The position numbers were made by a program, and so were the translations under genes. From contig JAVTVJ010000508.1 in NCBI GenBank assembly GCA_034509425.1, positions 2,111,799 through 2,175,798 on the forward strand: a stretch of DNA of 64,000 bases, in the 5' to 3' direction. This DNA is from Eopsaltria australis. Taxonomy: Eukaryota; Chordata; Aves; Passeriformes; Petroicidae. The notes under the pieces are model-generated. The model was not told the DNA's origin, searched no databases, and saw nothing but the letters and a program-made list of their open reading frames with translations. This document shows, piece by piece, positions 1 to 13,740 of this stretch; within the stretch, counting starts at the first letter, position 1; every line of letters begins with the position of its first letter.

Positions 1-802
1 CATTTTGTCTGACTCTGAGCACCTTTTTGATTGATCGCCTCTCTCTGTGCCACAAGGAGGAGACAGGATGTATTCTTTGCCTTTTGTGTGTCCAATTTTG
101 GTGTCCAAATAACCTCACATACTATAATGAAGTGTGAGAAAATTTATGCCATCAACACTTGTGTAAATTTAAATACAACACAAAATGTTCCAATTCTCGT
201 AAGGCATGAAAGAGTGAATTCGAGTATTCTGCACCACACAAACTCAGTGGGTGGCAGATATTAAATGCAGTGCAGTGCAATGAATTCAGATCTTAATTTT
301 GTTTTACTGTGAATGATGTGATGGGATATGGTCTTGAGAATGACACAAGAGTACAAATATGGAACCTAGCACTTACTAATCAGGAGATTTCATAATATAT
401 ATTTAGTTGCAGATCCAAAAATATGCTCTGTGTCTGAACTCATTTCATTGCAAGATCAAGACTGTCATAAATAGGATCAATAGCATAGAGAGTTCTGTTT
501 AGCTTCAGATTCTTCATTTGAAATAACTGCTGCATGAACTGAAAACAATGGCAAGAATCCAACAGCAATTACACACTGCTCTGATGAGGGAAAATCCAGC
601 TTCAATCTTCATAGCAAGTAGGCAGCTTCATCTTCTTTGAAAAACAGATTATTTCACATCTACTCTTCAGAATAGATTCTCTCTTGCAAGTCACCGGATC
701 TGTATTCTAGATAATGGGAGTGCTGGGTGTAATAACCTCATCCGGACCAAGAAAAAAAGTCTCTTAATTTCATATCTTCTTTTCAGGAGTAGTAATTTAA
801 TT

Positions 803-807
<5 letters not shown>
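1..807. other. Non-coding AT-rich sequence
   Basis: I see no gene here. A 77-codon frame near the left edge has no recognisable domain and is of chance length. No repeat family was recognised. Confidence 0.5.
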
Positions 808-839
<32 letters not shown>

Positions 840-877
840 TATTGTATTGTTTTGTTTTGTTTTTGTTTGTTTGTTTT
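808..877. repeat. T31 tract followed by TTTTG-type low-complexity DNA
   Basis: An uninterrupted run of 31 T (808-838) is followed by irregular TATTG/TTTTG/TTTG units up to about 877. On the minus strand this reads as A-rich DNA ending in a long A run. It could be the tail of an old retroposon, but no body with gene or repeat identity is recognisable to the right of it. The simplest reading is low-complexity sequence. Confidence 0.9.
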
Positions 878-3800
878 AAAGCATCTGTTAAGGTGGCTCT
901 ATATTGTTTGGTTTTTCCATATTTCCCTGGATAATGTAGTACTCAGGTCTTGCAAAGGTTGACTCTTTGTTGGTGGACTTGAATATGAAAAGAGAAGAAA
1001 TGCTAATGGTTGCATTTGAAAAATAAAAGACAACCTGGAAGAATTTTTCTTTATTAACATCATTTATTTTTGTGGTTGGAGTTAATGTTTTTTTTCCTCA
1101 AAATCTCATTCTAGTGACAGTCCAGGACTATGTCATCTTCTTAGTATTTTGTGTATCTCTGATCTAAAGATGTGCATTAAACAAGCCATTATTTCTGAGA
1201 CAAACCTTCTAGTGGCAAATCTTCTACTGACAAATCTTCTAGTGGTCTGCATTGTTCTTTAAACTTCACCTAGGCAACTGTTCAGATCAAACTGCAAAGC
1301 CTACCTCATTACTGATACTTGCTCCACTCACCCCGTAATTATTTCTTGGTTCTGCTAGAAATAAGAAGGCTGAGGGAAAAAACTGAAAAGAAAGGAAAGA
1401 AAGGTTGAAATATTTCAGGGTAGTGAGTTGTGAGCCATTTGTATCTTAGAAGATACTTTTTGTAAATTTTTGCAATGTATTTCAATCCTATGGAAGTAAG
1501 ATTCACAGGCTAAGATTTCCCCAATTCAGAAGAGGCTCCTGGAGGAACCGATTCTATACAGTCCTCCAAGCACCCTTAAAGTGACCCTCCTTTTGACTGA
1601 GGAGACCTGGAAATTGCTATTTTGCAGTTGTCAGTCAACATTGTTTTGTGTTTCAGCCAGAAGGCATCATCCCAGAGTGACAATAGACTTTGTCTATTTG
1701 AAGTCTTCTTTTGTTTTCTTTGAAGTCAGTGGCAGTGCTCTCTGCCTAAGGATTGCAAGATTTTGCATTCCCAAAGCCTGTGTGCATTACTGAGTTTTAA
1801 CTGTCTTTATTGCATTAGATCAAAACTCTGATCAAATGTAAAGTGCCAGAAAATATCGGATATGCTTTCTACATAGTATAGAAGACTCCTGGTTGACATG
1901 TAAAAGTTAGGTCTTTCCTCTTTCTGTTCTCATGGTAATGCTTTTACCCCAGAGCTGAATGTGTGCGCAGCTGACATCAGAATGTATCCTCTTCTGTCTT
2001 AACCTAACAAAATAATGACAATGGTTTTATTTAGTGTTTTTCACTCTGTACTCAGTAATGCTGAGAGACTAACATAACAGAAATTTGTTAGCAAATGCCT
2101 TTAGAATCAGACATGATTCTTCCTACCTCATTTTGCTGGTAAGAATACCAACTTTTTCCAAGGCATTTGTATTCTGTGTGTGTTGCTCTGCGGCTTAATA
2201 TTGTTTGACTTCATTTGAATGTGTGAGCACTGAAGATGTAGGAAAGAGAAGAAAGACTGTTCTGCTTTCAACCTTCTTTCTTTTTAGTATATGCAGCAGG
2301 ACATCTAATTGTTTTTTGAATGACCTCCAAGGTCTTTGTGGAATGAGATTGTTGTCTTCTGTGTACAGAAGAGCATCCACAATCTATTCATTTATTGTAA
2401 GTTAATTATAGGATGCATGTAATAATTTGGAGACAGTCAATGAATTTGCCTCTCATGCAAGTCATCACGGGACTCTGGGAAATAGATGCACATGTTCATT
2501 TATTGTAAAATACTCAGATTAATTATTTCACCTGATATCTGCACTTGTAAACTGCCAGCTGAAGCTGAGGATGACAATGAGCCATGGATGACATATATTA
2601 GGTATGGTCTAACATTCTACTGAAGGCATTTTGATACTACGTGAATGGAAGCAGTGTAGAATGGCTAGAATTAAAGCCCATTTTGTGCTTGCCAGTTTTT
2701 GTGCTCCTGTTTTCCATGCCACATCAAACCATTTTTTTAAAGATGCATTTGGTCACAAATGACAACATACACTCTACAGTATTTCTCTGCTGCTCCTCCT
2801 GGTAATTGTAATTGTAGTTTGGTGACATTAAAGAGATATGTTTGTGTCTTTACAGTAGTTTAATTTCATTTCAGAAGTATGTATTCTCTCATATTATTTT
2901 CTGTAAAAACCATGATTGGCTCCACATTTTTCTATTAGTAATGTAATCTTGCTCCACTAGACTCAGTCAGGAATGTGTCACTGCTTTCAACAGGTACTGT
3001 CTTGCCTTCATGTAAAATGACTGTGTTATGGAGCAGAGTGGTCTGCTGAAGAGTCCTTTTGCTTCCAAGTATTTGTAGTGCTTGATGATCGGGGCTGTTA
3101 GTTTTGAACAGTTGTTTTATTTGTGAACCTTGTGAGAGTTGTACGTGGTTTATACATTATTTAGTCTGCAAAGAGTGTTAAATTTAAGTATCTCTTTAGT
3201 GTCTCTTTAAATGCAATTTGATTACTTTTTAAAACTCAAAGTAATATTTAATAACTGTTAGTTTTCTTTTAGAGAGTTCTTTCCAAGGAAACAGGAGTTC
3301 TTACAGCTACATGGATAATTAACTTGAAGCTTGTCTGTCTCTTGGGGGACATCAGATATGTAAATGAGGAACTTAAGTCTGAGCAAGACATGCCAGGGAA
3401 TCACTAAAAGTTTTATTACACTGAAGCATTGGTATTAAAATCCTAAACGTTATAATATACTATTATAAACCACTGCATTTTAAAGAGCAAATATGAGTGG
3501 GGATTTTATTAAAATTTGCAATATGAAATCATAACAGTATGAATCTTTCACTTTTTTTATGAGATTCAGTGAAATTTTGAAAATTTCATGGACTTTTATG
3601 GAAGAAATTGTATATTATAATAATACTTTCAGTATTCAAATTTTAAAGAAATAAACATATGTAACAAGCAATATTCCCTCTCCCCAGTTCCAGAACTGAA
3701 GCTGATTGTACTTCAATCTATCACATAGTGTGTCATGCCATAATGAGAGCTATCCTGGGAAGGAAACTTTCCACACTACTGCACTGCTGAGAGCCAAACT

Positions 3801-6800
3801 AAGGCTAATGTTAATCAGAAGAATTCTTCTATGCCCTTTCAAAAATTGCTTATTTATTACCAAACCAATTCAACATGCATCCAACCAAAACACAAGGAAC
3901 TTCACTGATTAAACTTTTGCAAAAAAATACTTTTCCCTAGAATCTGCTGGTGTTTCTTACAATATGATCAGAGTCAGTGTCAGAGGTTAAATAAGTGGAT
4001 ATAAAGATCACCTGGCCTTCCTCCTCTTGAGGGGTGGCCTCTTTTTGGACTAAAGACACAACTGGCATAGGGAACTTCTATGACGGTTATTACTATAGAT
4101 CCTTCCTAGAAATAGAGAGCATCCACTTTGAATCACTTGAACATAATACCTCTTGTATACATAGTGCATAAAAACCACATATTCCAGATCTTAGGTAGAC
4201 TCTTGCATACCAATAAGATGTTTACTTTTTGGTGACCTGCTTAAAATATGTGTCTGCAATGCAAGTATGCAATACAAGCATACAAATAATATTATTTCTT
4301 TAGAAGGACTATTTTTGTGTTTAAAGTGATATTCTGCAACTCTTATTTGACTAAACTCAATGCATGAGGAAAGCAAATGTTCTAGTAGAGAAGTCATTAC
4401 TCTGATCTAGTAATCAAACAACACTGTTTAAGCCAGAAGTGGATCAAAGATTCAAAACCAAATTAAATTAAATGGGGGAAAGAAAAACTTTCCAGTTTTT
4501 ATGTATTGTATTTGTTTTCATCTCATCCTATTTTCCTGATATATCAGATATTACCTGTATTCAGATCAAAGTGACCAGACTTTTTTGCTTTTTTCAGACA
4601 TCTTGATATTGTAATTCAGCATATTTCTACTTCAAATGCAGGTTTAAATTCTTAAATTTTGCTTAATGTGCTATTTGTCATATTTTTACCAAGAGGTATC
4701 TATTTCTTTTCCTGTTTGTTGTCACTTATTCCAACTGATGGAGTTCACTAATATTATAAGACATGTTAATTTCATGTACTAGAGATCTGTTAGGAACTCT
4801 TCATGTTCAATTGCATTTAAATTTAGTGGGAAGGAAGAAATTATGACATGTTTGACTGTTCTAGTTTGGACTGAGATTTGGATGAGATTTGCAAATAAGA
4901 ACATGTTACTAATTTGAGGATGAAGTGTCACTTTCTGACAAGCTCACTAACACTTTTGTTCTAGAATTCTTCTGGAAACATTAGGTCCATTTGTGGAAAT
5001 TATGTATAACGAGTTTTGGAGCCCTTGAAGTAAAACATGCAGTGGTAGCTTATAAATTGTTTTCAATATCGGTAAATTCCAAGCATGCTCTGTAAAAAAT
5101 GCCCACAAATTTCTTTGCAGGTTGTGTGAATTTTGTTAGTGGAAATCAAGAAAGAAAAACTATTTATTGCATGAAAACATACATACTAAAAATAGGTTTG
5201 CATACAAGATGCAAAAGTCATAATGTGTATCATTCATTTAATCTTGCATTCGATTAATTTACATCAACATTCTCCCAACATGAAGAAAATTGTAGCAACT
5301 AAAATAGAAATGAACTCAAGCAACCTATTTATTTATTATGCATCTTATTTTCAAAGCTGTCAATGAAAAATAATAATAAAGTAAAATGTTTAATATGTTA
5401 ATATTGTTAATATTAATAACAAAAATAAATTGCAGTGCTATATATTAATTTTATGTTTACTGGCATTTTGTAAAATATATTTATGATACAGATTTTCAAT
5501 CACTTAAGCTGTTCTAATGTAGTGTGACTTAACTCTGAATATGTTCTTTAAATTTGGTTTTAAAGCTTGGGTTTTTTTGGTTTGTTTTATTTGTGAGAAC
5601 ACACTATCTTTGATTTAATTTTTTCTGACACTGTGCCCACTGCACAGTAAAAAAAAAGTGTAATTGTAGTTTTGTCCTTAACAGCACAGGACAAATAAAT
5701 GTCAAAATCAAATGGTGGTGTCCCCCAAGGGAAAATATACTTCAGTTATGAAATATTTTTCCCTAGATCCCATTGCTATTCCCATGAACACCTAGGTGAA
5801 GCTGCCTCAGGACCTAATCAGATGCTGATCATTTGCATATAATAAAAAATCATGCAATGAGATTTTAGCCCGTTCTGAGGAAAAGTGCATAATATATCTT
5901 TAAAAGGTTCTGTCTTAAAAACTGGTGCTACTCTGGCTCTGGATGAATGGTTTGAATGGGATAGACCTGGTAAGAAATGAACATCTGCTTATATGGTTGG
6001 TGTCTTGCCAGTTTAGCCCCACATTTAATAAATCTGCTTGGAGGTGGCATGGTGTTATTTTTTAATATATATCTTAAAAAGGCAGTGGTAATGATAAAAT
6101 TTCAGACTCGGGAATAATAATTGAAATAATAATCAAATATAAAAAAGTCAGTAAGACAGTTTGAAAATGAGATGGTTTTACGGAAAAAGCTCTCCTTAGG
6201 CTTTATTAGCACTCTTAATTACATTATTACTGAGAGCAAGTGAAACCCATCACTGTTGGTTTATAAATATGTTGATATCCTTTGTGATATAAAATCCTGA
6301 ACAGCTTGAAATTGTGAATTGTCCTCAGCTACTGTTATATTCAAGAGACTTGATAATCCCTGGAGTCAAATGAAACTTTTTAAGATTATCCCAAAACTAG
6401 TGGTGTGATAACTAGCCAGCTTGGATTTCAGTTCACATTTGCTTTTCTTAGGAAAATAAATGTTGAGAAAGGTTGTGGGCCAAATAAAAACATAGATGGA
6501 TACACATAAAGAGACAGACAGATTTGTCGACAGACAGATAAATGCTTTCATGCTGTAACAAATTTTAGATAACCTTCTTATAAGAATACAGGCTGAAAGA
6601 GAGAGTAAGGAAACCTTTTTGAAGTGGTGGAGCTACCTTTTTCTCTTTGTCAAATAAACAATTATTTACTTTCAAGCAGTTTTGTTTAGAAATTTAAGTT
6701 GGGTTTCTGCAGAAATAGATACAAATTTTAAAAAGATATTTCAAATTATTTTGAAATATTACAACATTTCTTGTAATGATACTTACAGAGAAAGTTGAAA

Positions 6801-9220
6801 GCTCTTTTTTTCTGCCTTAGTTTTCATTGAGTTTTTTGGGGTTTTAAAAAGTATTTTAATATCACGAATGCCGTCATTTTCCTGGGGCATGTAATCTGTT
6901 TTCTGGCATGATCTAATTCTGAACATAAGTAATTCTTAAAATTGCATCTGCTTGCATATTTTATCATTGAGAATTTTTTGTGTGAAAGGTTTGAGTAGAC
7001 AGAATCTGAGTAAATGTACAGGAGAAGAGGTTAATTCTCCTCCTGCAAAACCACAAGCTGTGTGTGGTGGGGCCTCTGGAAAGGATGAGATGGGAGCATG
7101 TTGTACTGAGATGAAGAAGTGAGTCTATAATCTTTCAGCTCTTTTGGGAATCTAATTGCACTCCCTCTCCCTTTCTTGTTGCCCATGTGCTGTCTCCAGG
7201 TAAGCAGATAACATGCCTTTATTGAGAAGACTGCTGAGGAGTTCTTCTGAGAAACAGCTAAACCAGACTGTCCAACTCCTAAATATCTGTCAAGCATTTT
7301 GTACTGTGTTTATACACTTGCTCCTCATTCTTTACCCCTCTGCTCCCAAGATGTCTCTATCTGAAATACTGATACAGAAACATGTGGAGACTCGGATCTA
7401 ATAAAGTTTTACCGTGGTTTTTCCTACCTACCTGGGACTACTTTCAGTACTAATTGAGCAGGAAGCCTCGTCTCCCTCCCTTGCCACTCACTGTACTGAC
7501 TTGCTGCTAGGACAGCGTATCCAGCAGCCAAAGAAAAAGAGAGAGAAAGCTGTGAGAAGAAAGGAGGTGGAAGAAGGCCCAGTAACTAGTTTTCTGCTCC
7601 CAGGGGTTTCCTGTGGAAGTGCAAAGACTATCATAGGCGTAGTTATGTGACAGCTGATGGTGCAGGAAAAGAGTGAAAGATACCGAAGCAGGGGTAACCT
7701 GTGCGTTAAACGAACAAAGAGGGAGTGTACAGAATAATCACGTGCCTTAGTGTTTCAGGGGTGCATGGCTATGTCCAGTCATGTTGCAGCAAGGCAGGAA
7801 ATATCTGCATTCAGTTTCACCCTCTAGTTTTGCCCCAGGAAGGTCTGGTTAAGCCGAGTGGTTTGGCACCCTTCTTAAGGTTCCTCCAGTAGTTTCCCAG
7901 CCAGGAAAGAACAAATGGGAAGAGCTGGTTGGTAGCAATACTGCAGACAAGCACACAGCACATGCAACAACCCTCACCTTCCACCCAGCTTTTGGTACAG
8001 ATATACACAGTATTGCACAACCAAATCAAAGACACACCTAATTTGTGTTTTAGTTGAGGTCAAGAGCAAATTTCCTGATAAGCCTCTTTTACTGAGCTTT
8101 CATTCACTTTGTGGAGTAGCTCAGAGATCACAGGCCTCAGTTCTTTTGAGATAAATAATGTTGGAACTGATGTTTTCCTGTTCATCTGATAACAGGCATC
8201 CAGGCTCTGGGACCCCATTTAAGCCAGAATAAAAACTCCAAACTGCATAGAATTTTATGCTGATTCCACATATCAGTGACGTCATTCCACAAATCCACCC
8301 TTGCCAAGCTGTGTGCTCCTTCTACAGGTATAGCTAAAGTTATCTTTGCTTTTTGGATTAACTTATCCATCCTACTGTTTCAGATGCCTGTTTATTGCAA
8401 ATGTGACAGAAATAGCCAATTTCAACCAATACCATTTCAAAAAACAGGTTTGATATTCAGTGAATGTTCTTAAAGAAACTACAGTTAAAATCAGATGTTT
8501 TAAAGTCATGTGCTTATCTAAACTATTTTAAGTTTCTTTTTTTGAGATGTAAATTTATGGCTACCATTTGTCCTTATTCTACTATTTCCTAATCTTGTCA
8601 TTCTTTTAACTTTTTAAAATGCATAATTAATTTCTTATTTCCTCATCATGCATTACATAAACACAAGCATTTCCACAATATTTTTTTTTCTTTTTCCAGT
8701 CTTGTATCTCTTCTTTTTCCCATTATGACTTAAGAGGGCTTCATTACCACTTTCTTCCTTGTGTATTTGAATTTTTACCTAAACACATAGTGTTAAATTT
8801 TTTAGAGACATGATTAGGTTTTAATATCAACATTGGAGCAGCTTAATAAAAGAAGTAGTGTTGTCACCTTCCCAAGACCAGTTTTCCATCTGTTTCCAGC
8901 CTTAGGCATTGCATCCGTTTACAGTCCGTTAGCAATTGCAGATTTACTTCACAACTATAAAAGGAAGAAATAATATTTTTCTTTTCATGGAAAATATTTT
9001 ATATGAAAGTTTAGAATTTGGAGGATTTCAATGTAACATATGGGCTATAGAGTATATGAAGTAAGTCAATTTGGCCTATTGCCTTAAAGCTCAACTGGTC
9101 CTCTGACACCATTAGAGCACAAGCAGTGCTGTACATCAGAAAATCTGAGTGCAGTTGAGTTATCATCTGTATTGTATGTTAAATGAGAAACATAAATTTG
9201 ATTATGTGCTTTTAGAGCAC
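878..9220. other. Gene-free AT-rich stretch
   Basis: About 8.3 kb without a supportable gene. All open frames are under 95 codons and none has a recognisable domain. Items inside it are a 15-bp tandem triplet at 1201-1245, an octamer motif (ATTTGCAT) at 5831-5838, and a purine-rich patch around 7529-7580. No LINE or LTR was recognised. Confidence 0.55.
1201..1245. repeat. Three tandem copies of a 15-bp unit
   Basis: The unit CAAATCTTCTAGTGG is present three times back to back. Copy 1 differs at one base (CAAACC...) and copy 2 has two changes in its last five bases (ACTGA instead of AGTGG). This is a small minisatellite with no visible function. Confidence 0.85.
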
Positions 9221-9430
9221 TATTTTCTTCACTGAAAGGGTGGCCAGACTTTGGAACAAGCTCCTCGGGGGAGTGGTGGAATCACTGTCCCTGGAAGTGT
9301 TCAAAAAACATCTAGACGTGGCACTTGGGGACATGGTTTAGTGGTGAAGACTGAAGTGTTAGGTTAACAATTCAACTTGGTGATCTTATAGGTCTTTTCC
9401 AACCCTAAAAATTCTATGTTATTATGATTT
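9221..9430 (+). mobile_element. CR1-type LINE, 3' end fragment
   Basis: This reads as the 3' untranslated end of a CR1 retrotransposon on the plus strand. It has the TTCACTGAAAGGGTGG block, then TTTGGAACAAGCTCC, then a CTTGGTGATCTTATAGGTC block, and TTTTCCAACCCTAAAAATTC running into the ATTCTATG terminal unit (9411-9418) typical of CR1. The terminal repeat is degraded (ATTCTATGTTATTATGATTT). Only about 200 bp is present, as expected for the strong 5' truncation of CR1, so it carries no coding capacity. The family assignment is from known avian CR1 3' ends and was not searched. The subfamily is not determined. Confidence 0.9.
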
Positions 9431-9450
9431 ATTTAGTTGTAGGTGGAATG

Positions 9451-9515
9451 GGATAGGTAGGTAGGTAGGTAGGTGGGTAGGTAGGTAGGTAGGTAGGTGG
9501 ATGGATGGATGGATG
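9451..9515. repeat. (TAGG)n then (GGAT)n microsatellite
   Basis: A run of TAGG units with one TGGG interruption changes at about 9499 into GGAT units. It lies about 20 bp beyond the CR1 3' end. Such tracts are often length-polymorphic. Confidence 0.95.
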
Positions 9516-11872
9516 AAAATCTTGCTCCTGAAAAGGAGCATATTCTGAATATACATGCCTGTCTACACAGTCTAAAGACTGAGGTAAAATAATTCAAGAG
9601 CTGCTAAACCATAGAAAAGTAGTAGAGGCAATATTGCATAGCTCATTATATTGTCTTTGGTTATTTTTTCCAACTTAAAAGTACCACAAGTTTTCTGATT
9701 TTCTTGCTGTTGATCCAGGTGAAGGAAGGTTACATTTGCTGTTGCTGCTGAGAAGGTATGTATAACTTGCAGGAAAGTTAAAGCTTGCTTGGAGGAGACA
9801 CCCTGCCTTACCACACTTGAAGGATTTATCTGGATCTCAGGTAGGTAAGCCACAGAGCAGCTGAGCCTTTCAGCCTTCCATGTTTTGGCTTCTGTAGTGC
9901 TACCAGGAGAAGTGGGGATGGTTTTTTTTACAATGCAGACGGCATGACTGTGAAAACAGAGGCATCCCTCTGCCTCGCTTCTGGAGACACAGCTGAACTG
10001 AGTGGGGACTGTCTTGATTCACAGCCACAGCACATGTATGGGACACAGGCTAGCTTCACTATTTGCCCAGCATCTGCTCACTCTAGACTACAAAGTAATA
10101 TACATAGCCTAGAAAAGATCTAGTGCTGAAGTGAATACACTCAAATCCAAGATTAATTCAGTTCTATGGGGTGAGTCCTCTTTCCTGAAGGGTATTTGTG
10201 TGCTACATAATTATTTCCTTTAATTCCATTTTTAATGAGAGGAACATTGGAGGGGCAGATTTTCAGATGTTGTAAATGGTCCTTTTTTCCTTTGCCTTTG
10301 TGGACCAGCAACAGTGAAAACTTGCTGAAAACTCTCCCTGATTAATGAGCACACAGTCTTGGTTGTGGTGATGCCAACTCTTAGTACTCTTGCTCTGTAG
10401 GATTGATTTCAGAGCTAATCCTTGCACCTGTGTGGGCCAGCAGCCTCACAGGCTCATTAGTTCCAGTGTGGGTAGGGCTGCCCAGCTGTGGAGGGGGGTC
10501 AGGACTTTCCCTGCAAGCTTAGTGCTGTTTGTTTGCAGTGAGTCATCACTGAGCCCTTCAGTCACGTCTGTTATAACAACTTTGGCAACCAGTATCCTTG
10601 TTCCTATCTCCTGTACTTAAGAGGCAAATAAAATCAATCCTGTTTTATTTTGTAATGTTTAGGAAATGTTTCCATAAATGAAGAGTGTTTTGGAAAAACA
10701 TGTTGTCTGACTTTATGCAGGCTCATTTCTCAAAGGTATGGCTTTAATGGTGAGGAGTTGACAAAGGAAAATTTATTTAAAGTTATACATAAAAATTCTA
10801 GGTCAGTTCTTTTCATGAGTAGAGACTATGTGGTTCTCCTTCTCCTGAAAAACCCATTTTTTCTGAAAGGTTCCATTGTGCTAGATGAAGTAGAGATTAA
10901 AAACACTAGCTGCTTTATTCAAAACATGTTTGACTTAAATTACAATAAATTACTTTGCAGCCAGACATCTGAAAGCCATGTGCTAAATAAACTGTACATT
11001 ATGTAGAGAAGGGTGTTAAAAATCCCCTGAAGTTGTAGAAATATGAGAGGCAAAGAAGAATATGATTTTGGCAGTTGTAGTCAATACATTGAGGCTGAGC
11101 TTTGCTTACATGGTCCTTCTAAGAAGAAAGACATATGTCTTGAATGTGATTTGAGTATATTGCAAATGCAAGCTGATACAGAGGTCATTGCTTTTGGCAG
11201 ATGGTGCTGCAGAACGAGCCACAAGTTCCAGACAGGGAGCTGGAGTCTGCTTACTGTATATTCACATATGTTCTGGTACATTTTAAAATAATTTAACTGC
11301 TGAGCTTTAGTGGTTCCTCTAGCAACTCCACAGAAATATGCTGGAAGCAGCAAATATCAGAGACACTGTACCCATTTTGCTCTCATGAATTCTGTTAAAA
11401 GCACTTTGTAGAAATCTGCAAAGGTATGGGGCAAGGCTGCTACTGTTGGAACAATAAGCTGGCATCATCAAATAGAAACGTACTTCTTTTGTTAAATTCC
11501 TAACTGATTACTATTTATATTAATTTAATTAATGTTCCTGATATTTGCAACTGTATTATCTATCCAGGAAATAGAAAGCTCCTCCATCAGCCTGAGTGAA
11601 AGGATTTTAACCACAGAAAATAATGCTGCAAGGTGGAGCACGTTTAGAGAAACAGTGTGGCATTGCCAATTATGCGCAGAGTACTCTAATTTCTAAAAGG
11701 GTCTAGGCTTTCAAGCACTTTACTTGAACAAGAAGATTTAATTTATTTGTTATTTTATGAAGCATTTTTATGTGTAGAAAAAGTGCTACTTGTTTGCACA
11801 TGCTGGTTATGTGGCATTCTTACATGATTTCATGCTTTGCTGATGGAAAATTAGACCCTTGTGTATTATAAA

Positions 11873-11925
11873 AGAATAGAAGATAGCTATAGAATCAGGA
11901 TGCGATTGCCTCAGGACATTCTGTT
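11873..11925 (+). repeat. Short repeated segment, copy 1 (partner at 13689-13740)
   Basis: This segment shares the pattern AGAAGAT, then CTATAGAATCAGGAT, then TGCCTCAGG with 13689-13740 in the same orientation about 1.8 kb away. The shared CTATAGAATCAGGAT core is identical. It may be an old interspersed repeat or a local duplication. Confidence 0.5.
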
Positions 11926-13688
11926 GACAGCTAGAAATATATACAGACAAAGCAATGTCACTGGATGCTAATGTGAACTATACAAGTTGATGAGCACTGT
12001 AAATCCTTGTAAAAAGAGAAATCTATACCCTTTTATTTTGCAGGTTTTTCCTTTAAAATTACTACTAATAACACTTGTGTTATTGTGTTACATATAATCA
12101 TTATTAAGGTTTTATAATTATGGACATGGTATAGCACAGATACATGGTTTTGATAATATATCTGTATTCAGGAAAAAAATAACCTTTACTTGTTTACTAA
12201 ACCTTTGCTTCACATTTACTTGAAGCTGTTATTAATTTAAGGGGGAAATTTGAGTATGTAAGGAATGCCAGACTGATCCAGTATTGAGTTAGAGAAGCAG
12301 TGCTCAGTTTTGAAACTCAAGTAAGATACATCAAATTAGCCCTAGCATTACAGAAGCCTTTCTGGCCTTTTGATGTTTTCTACATCATCCCCTATAATAA
12401 GCCCAGATGTTCCAAATAGATGAGATCTCAGTAAAAAAAGCAGGAATTTGTTTCTCCTGGGCCTAATTCCATCATTACTGATAGATTGCAATACCATATC
12501 GTTTCTGAGGTGTAAATATTTGGTTTGCTGCTTCCATTTTCTGAATGACTCTCTTAACAACTCAGCCCAAGTAAAGCTGTTTTGATATTGCCTGCTTCTG
12601 TCCATCTTTCTTATTTGTTTTTTATTTGTTTCTTATTTGTCTTTAAAAACACAGCAGATGTGCAAGACTGCAGCAATACACTACCTACATACAAATCTCT
12701 GTCTTCCCCACCTATATTAGCATGATAGCACTTTGGACATCAAATATTTATCCTAATTACAATTCTGCTTAATCTGAATATATTTAATATATCAGCAACA
12801 CTGTGTCTGAGAGAAGAAAAAAGTATGTTGTTCTCAGATACATTACTGGTGAGGCAGAATGACTCTGGATTCTCTTCCTGGGAGCAAGTGGGCAACAGTG
12901 GAGCCTAGCCGTACACTTTTGATTTGAACCAGTTACCTAAATTTACTTATATGTTCATTATTTGTTTATTTAATTGTTCATGGATCTTATATTTGCTTAC
13001 TAGGTAAGTATTTACTCATTCTAGCCATTTTATTCCAGTACCTTTGTTCCACATATGGAACCTGTTGCCTCTACTTACAAAAAGTGCAGCACCTGTTAAT
13101 ACCTTGAAGACCTGAAGTTGTCATATGTGTGAATGACATGCCCTATATATGGAGGAATCTTTTAAAGCTGGAGGGAGTTTTAATATGAGCAGGCCAGATG
13201 GCTAGCATTTATATTGTCTCCTTTTCTTGTTAGGAAGCAATCATGAGACTAAAATTTGAAATGCATCAAAAGTCATATTTAGAAAAATAATTAAAGGCCA
13301 GCAAAAATTTCATGAATGTAATTGGTTGGCATAATGAAGAAAAGAGTAGCAAAGTCACTGGGGGAGAGTAAGCAGGTTCTAGTAGGGCAAGCTTTATAAA
13401 GCAGAACTCATAGATTTTTTCAAAAGGAGAAAAAATTTTTATATTCTAAATTCTGTATTTAAAAAGGTTTTTACAAGCCTTCTTTGAGGTCAACTAATAA
13501 AGCTTCCAAGTAGTTGCTGGATAACGAACAAGAATTATGTTAGGAAAAAAAGACCTTCAAGACAAGGAAAAGGAATAGGAGGAAATAAATTTTTTTCCAT
13601 AAGAAAGGCTAGCAATGGTTCATGGATTAATCTGTGGTCCTATATTATGTAATATAGTTATTAATAAATTACATTTGAAAATATATTA

Positions 13689-13740
13689 TAAATGAACAGA
13701 AGATTACTATAGAATCAGGATATGAGTGCCTCAGGGGTAG
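13689..13740 (+). repeat. Short repeated segment, copy 2 (partner at 11873-11925)
   Basis: See the partner copy. Similarity fades soon after TGCCTCAGG on the right and is weak to the left of the AGAAGAT block. Confidence 0.5.

Noticed and set aside
808..838. T31 tract as the tail of a processed pseudogene
   Set aside because: The adjoining sequence is TTTTG-type low complexity without a polyadenylation signal and no gene body was recognised.
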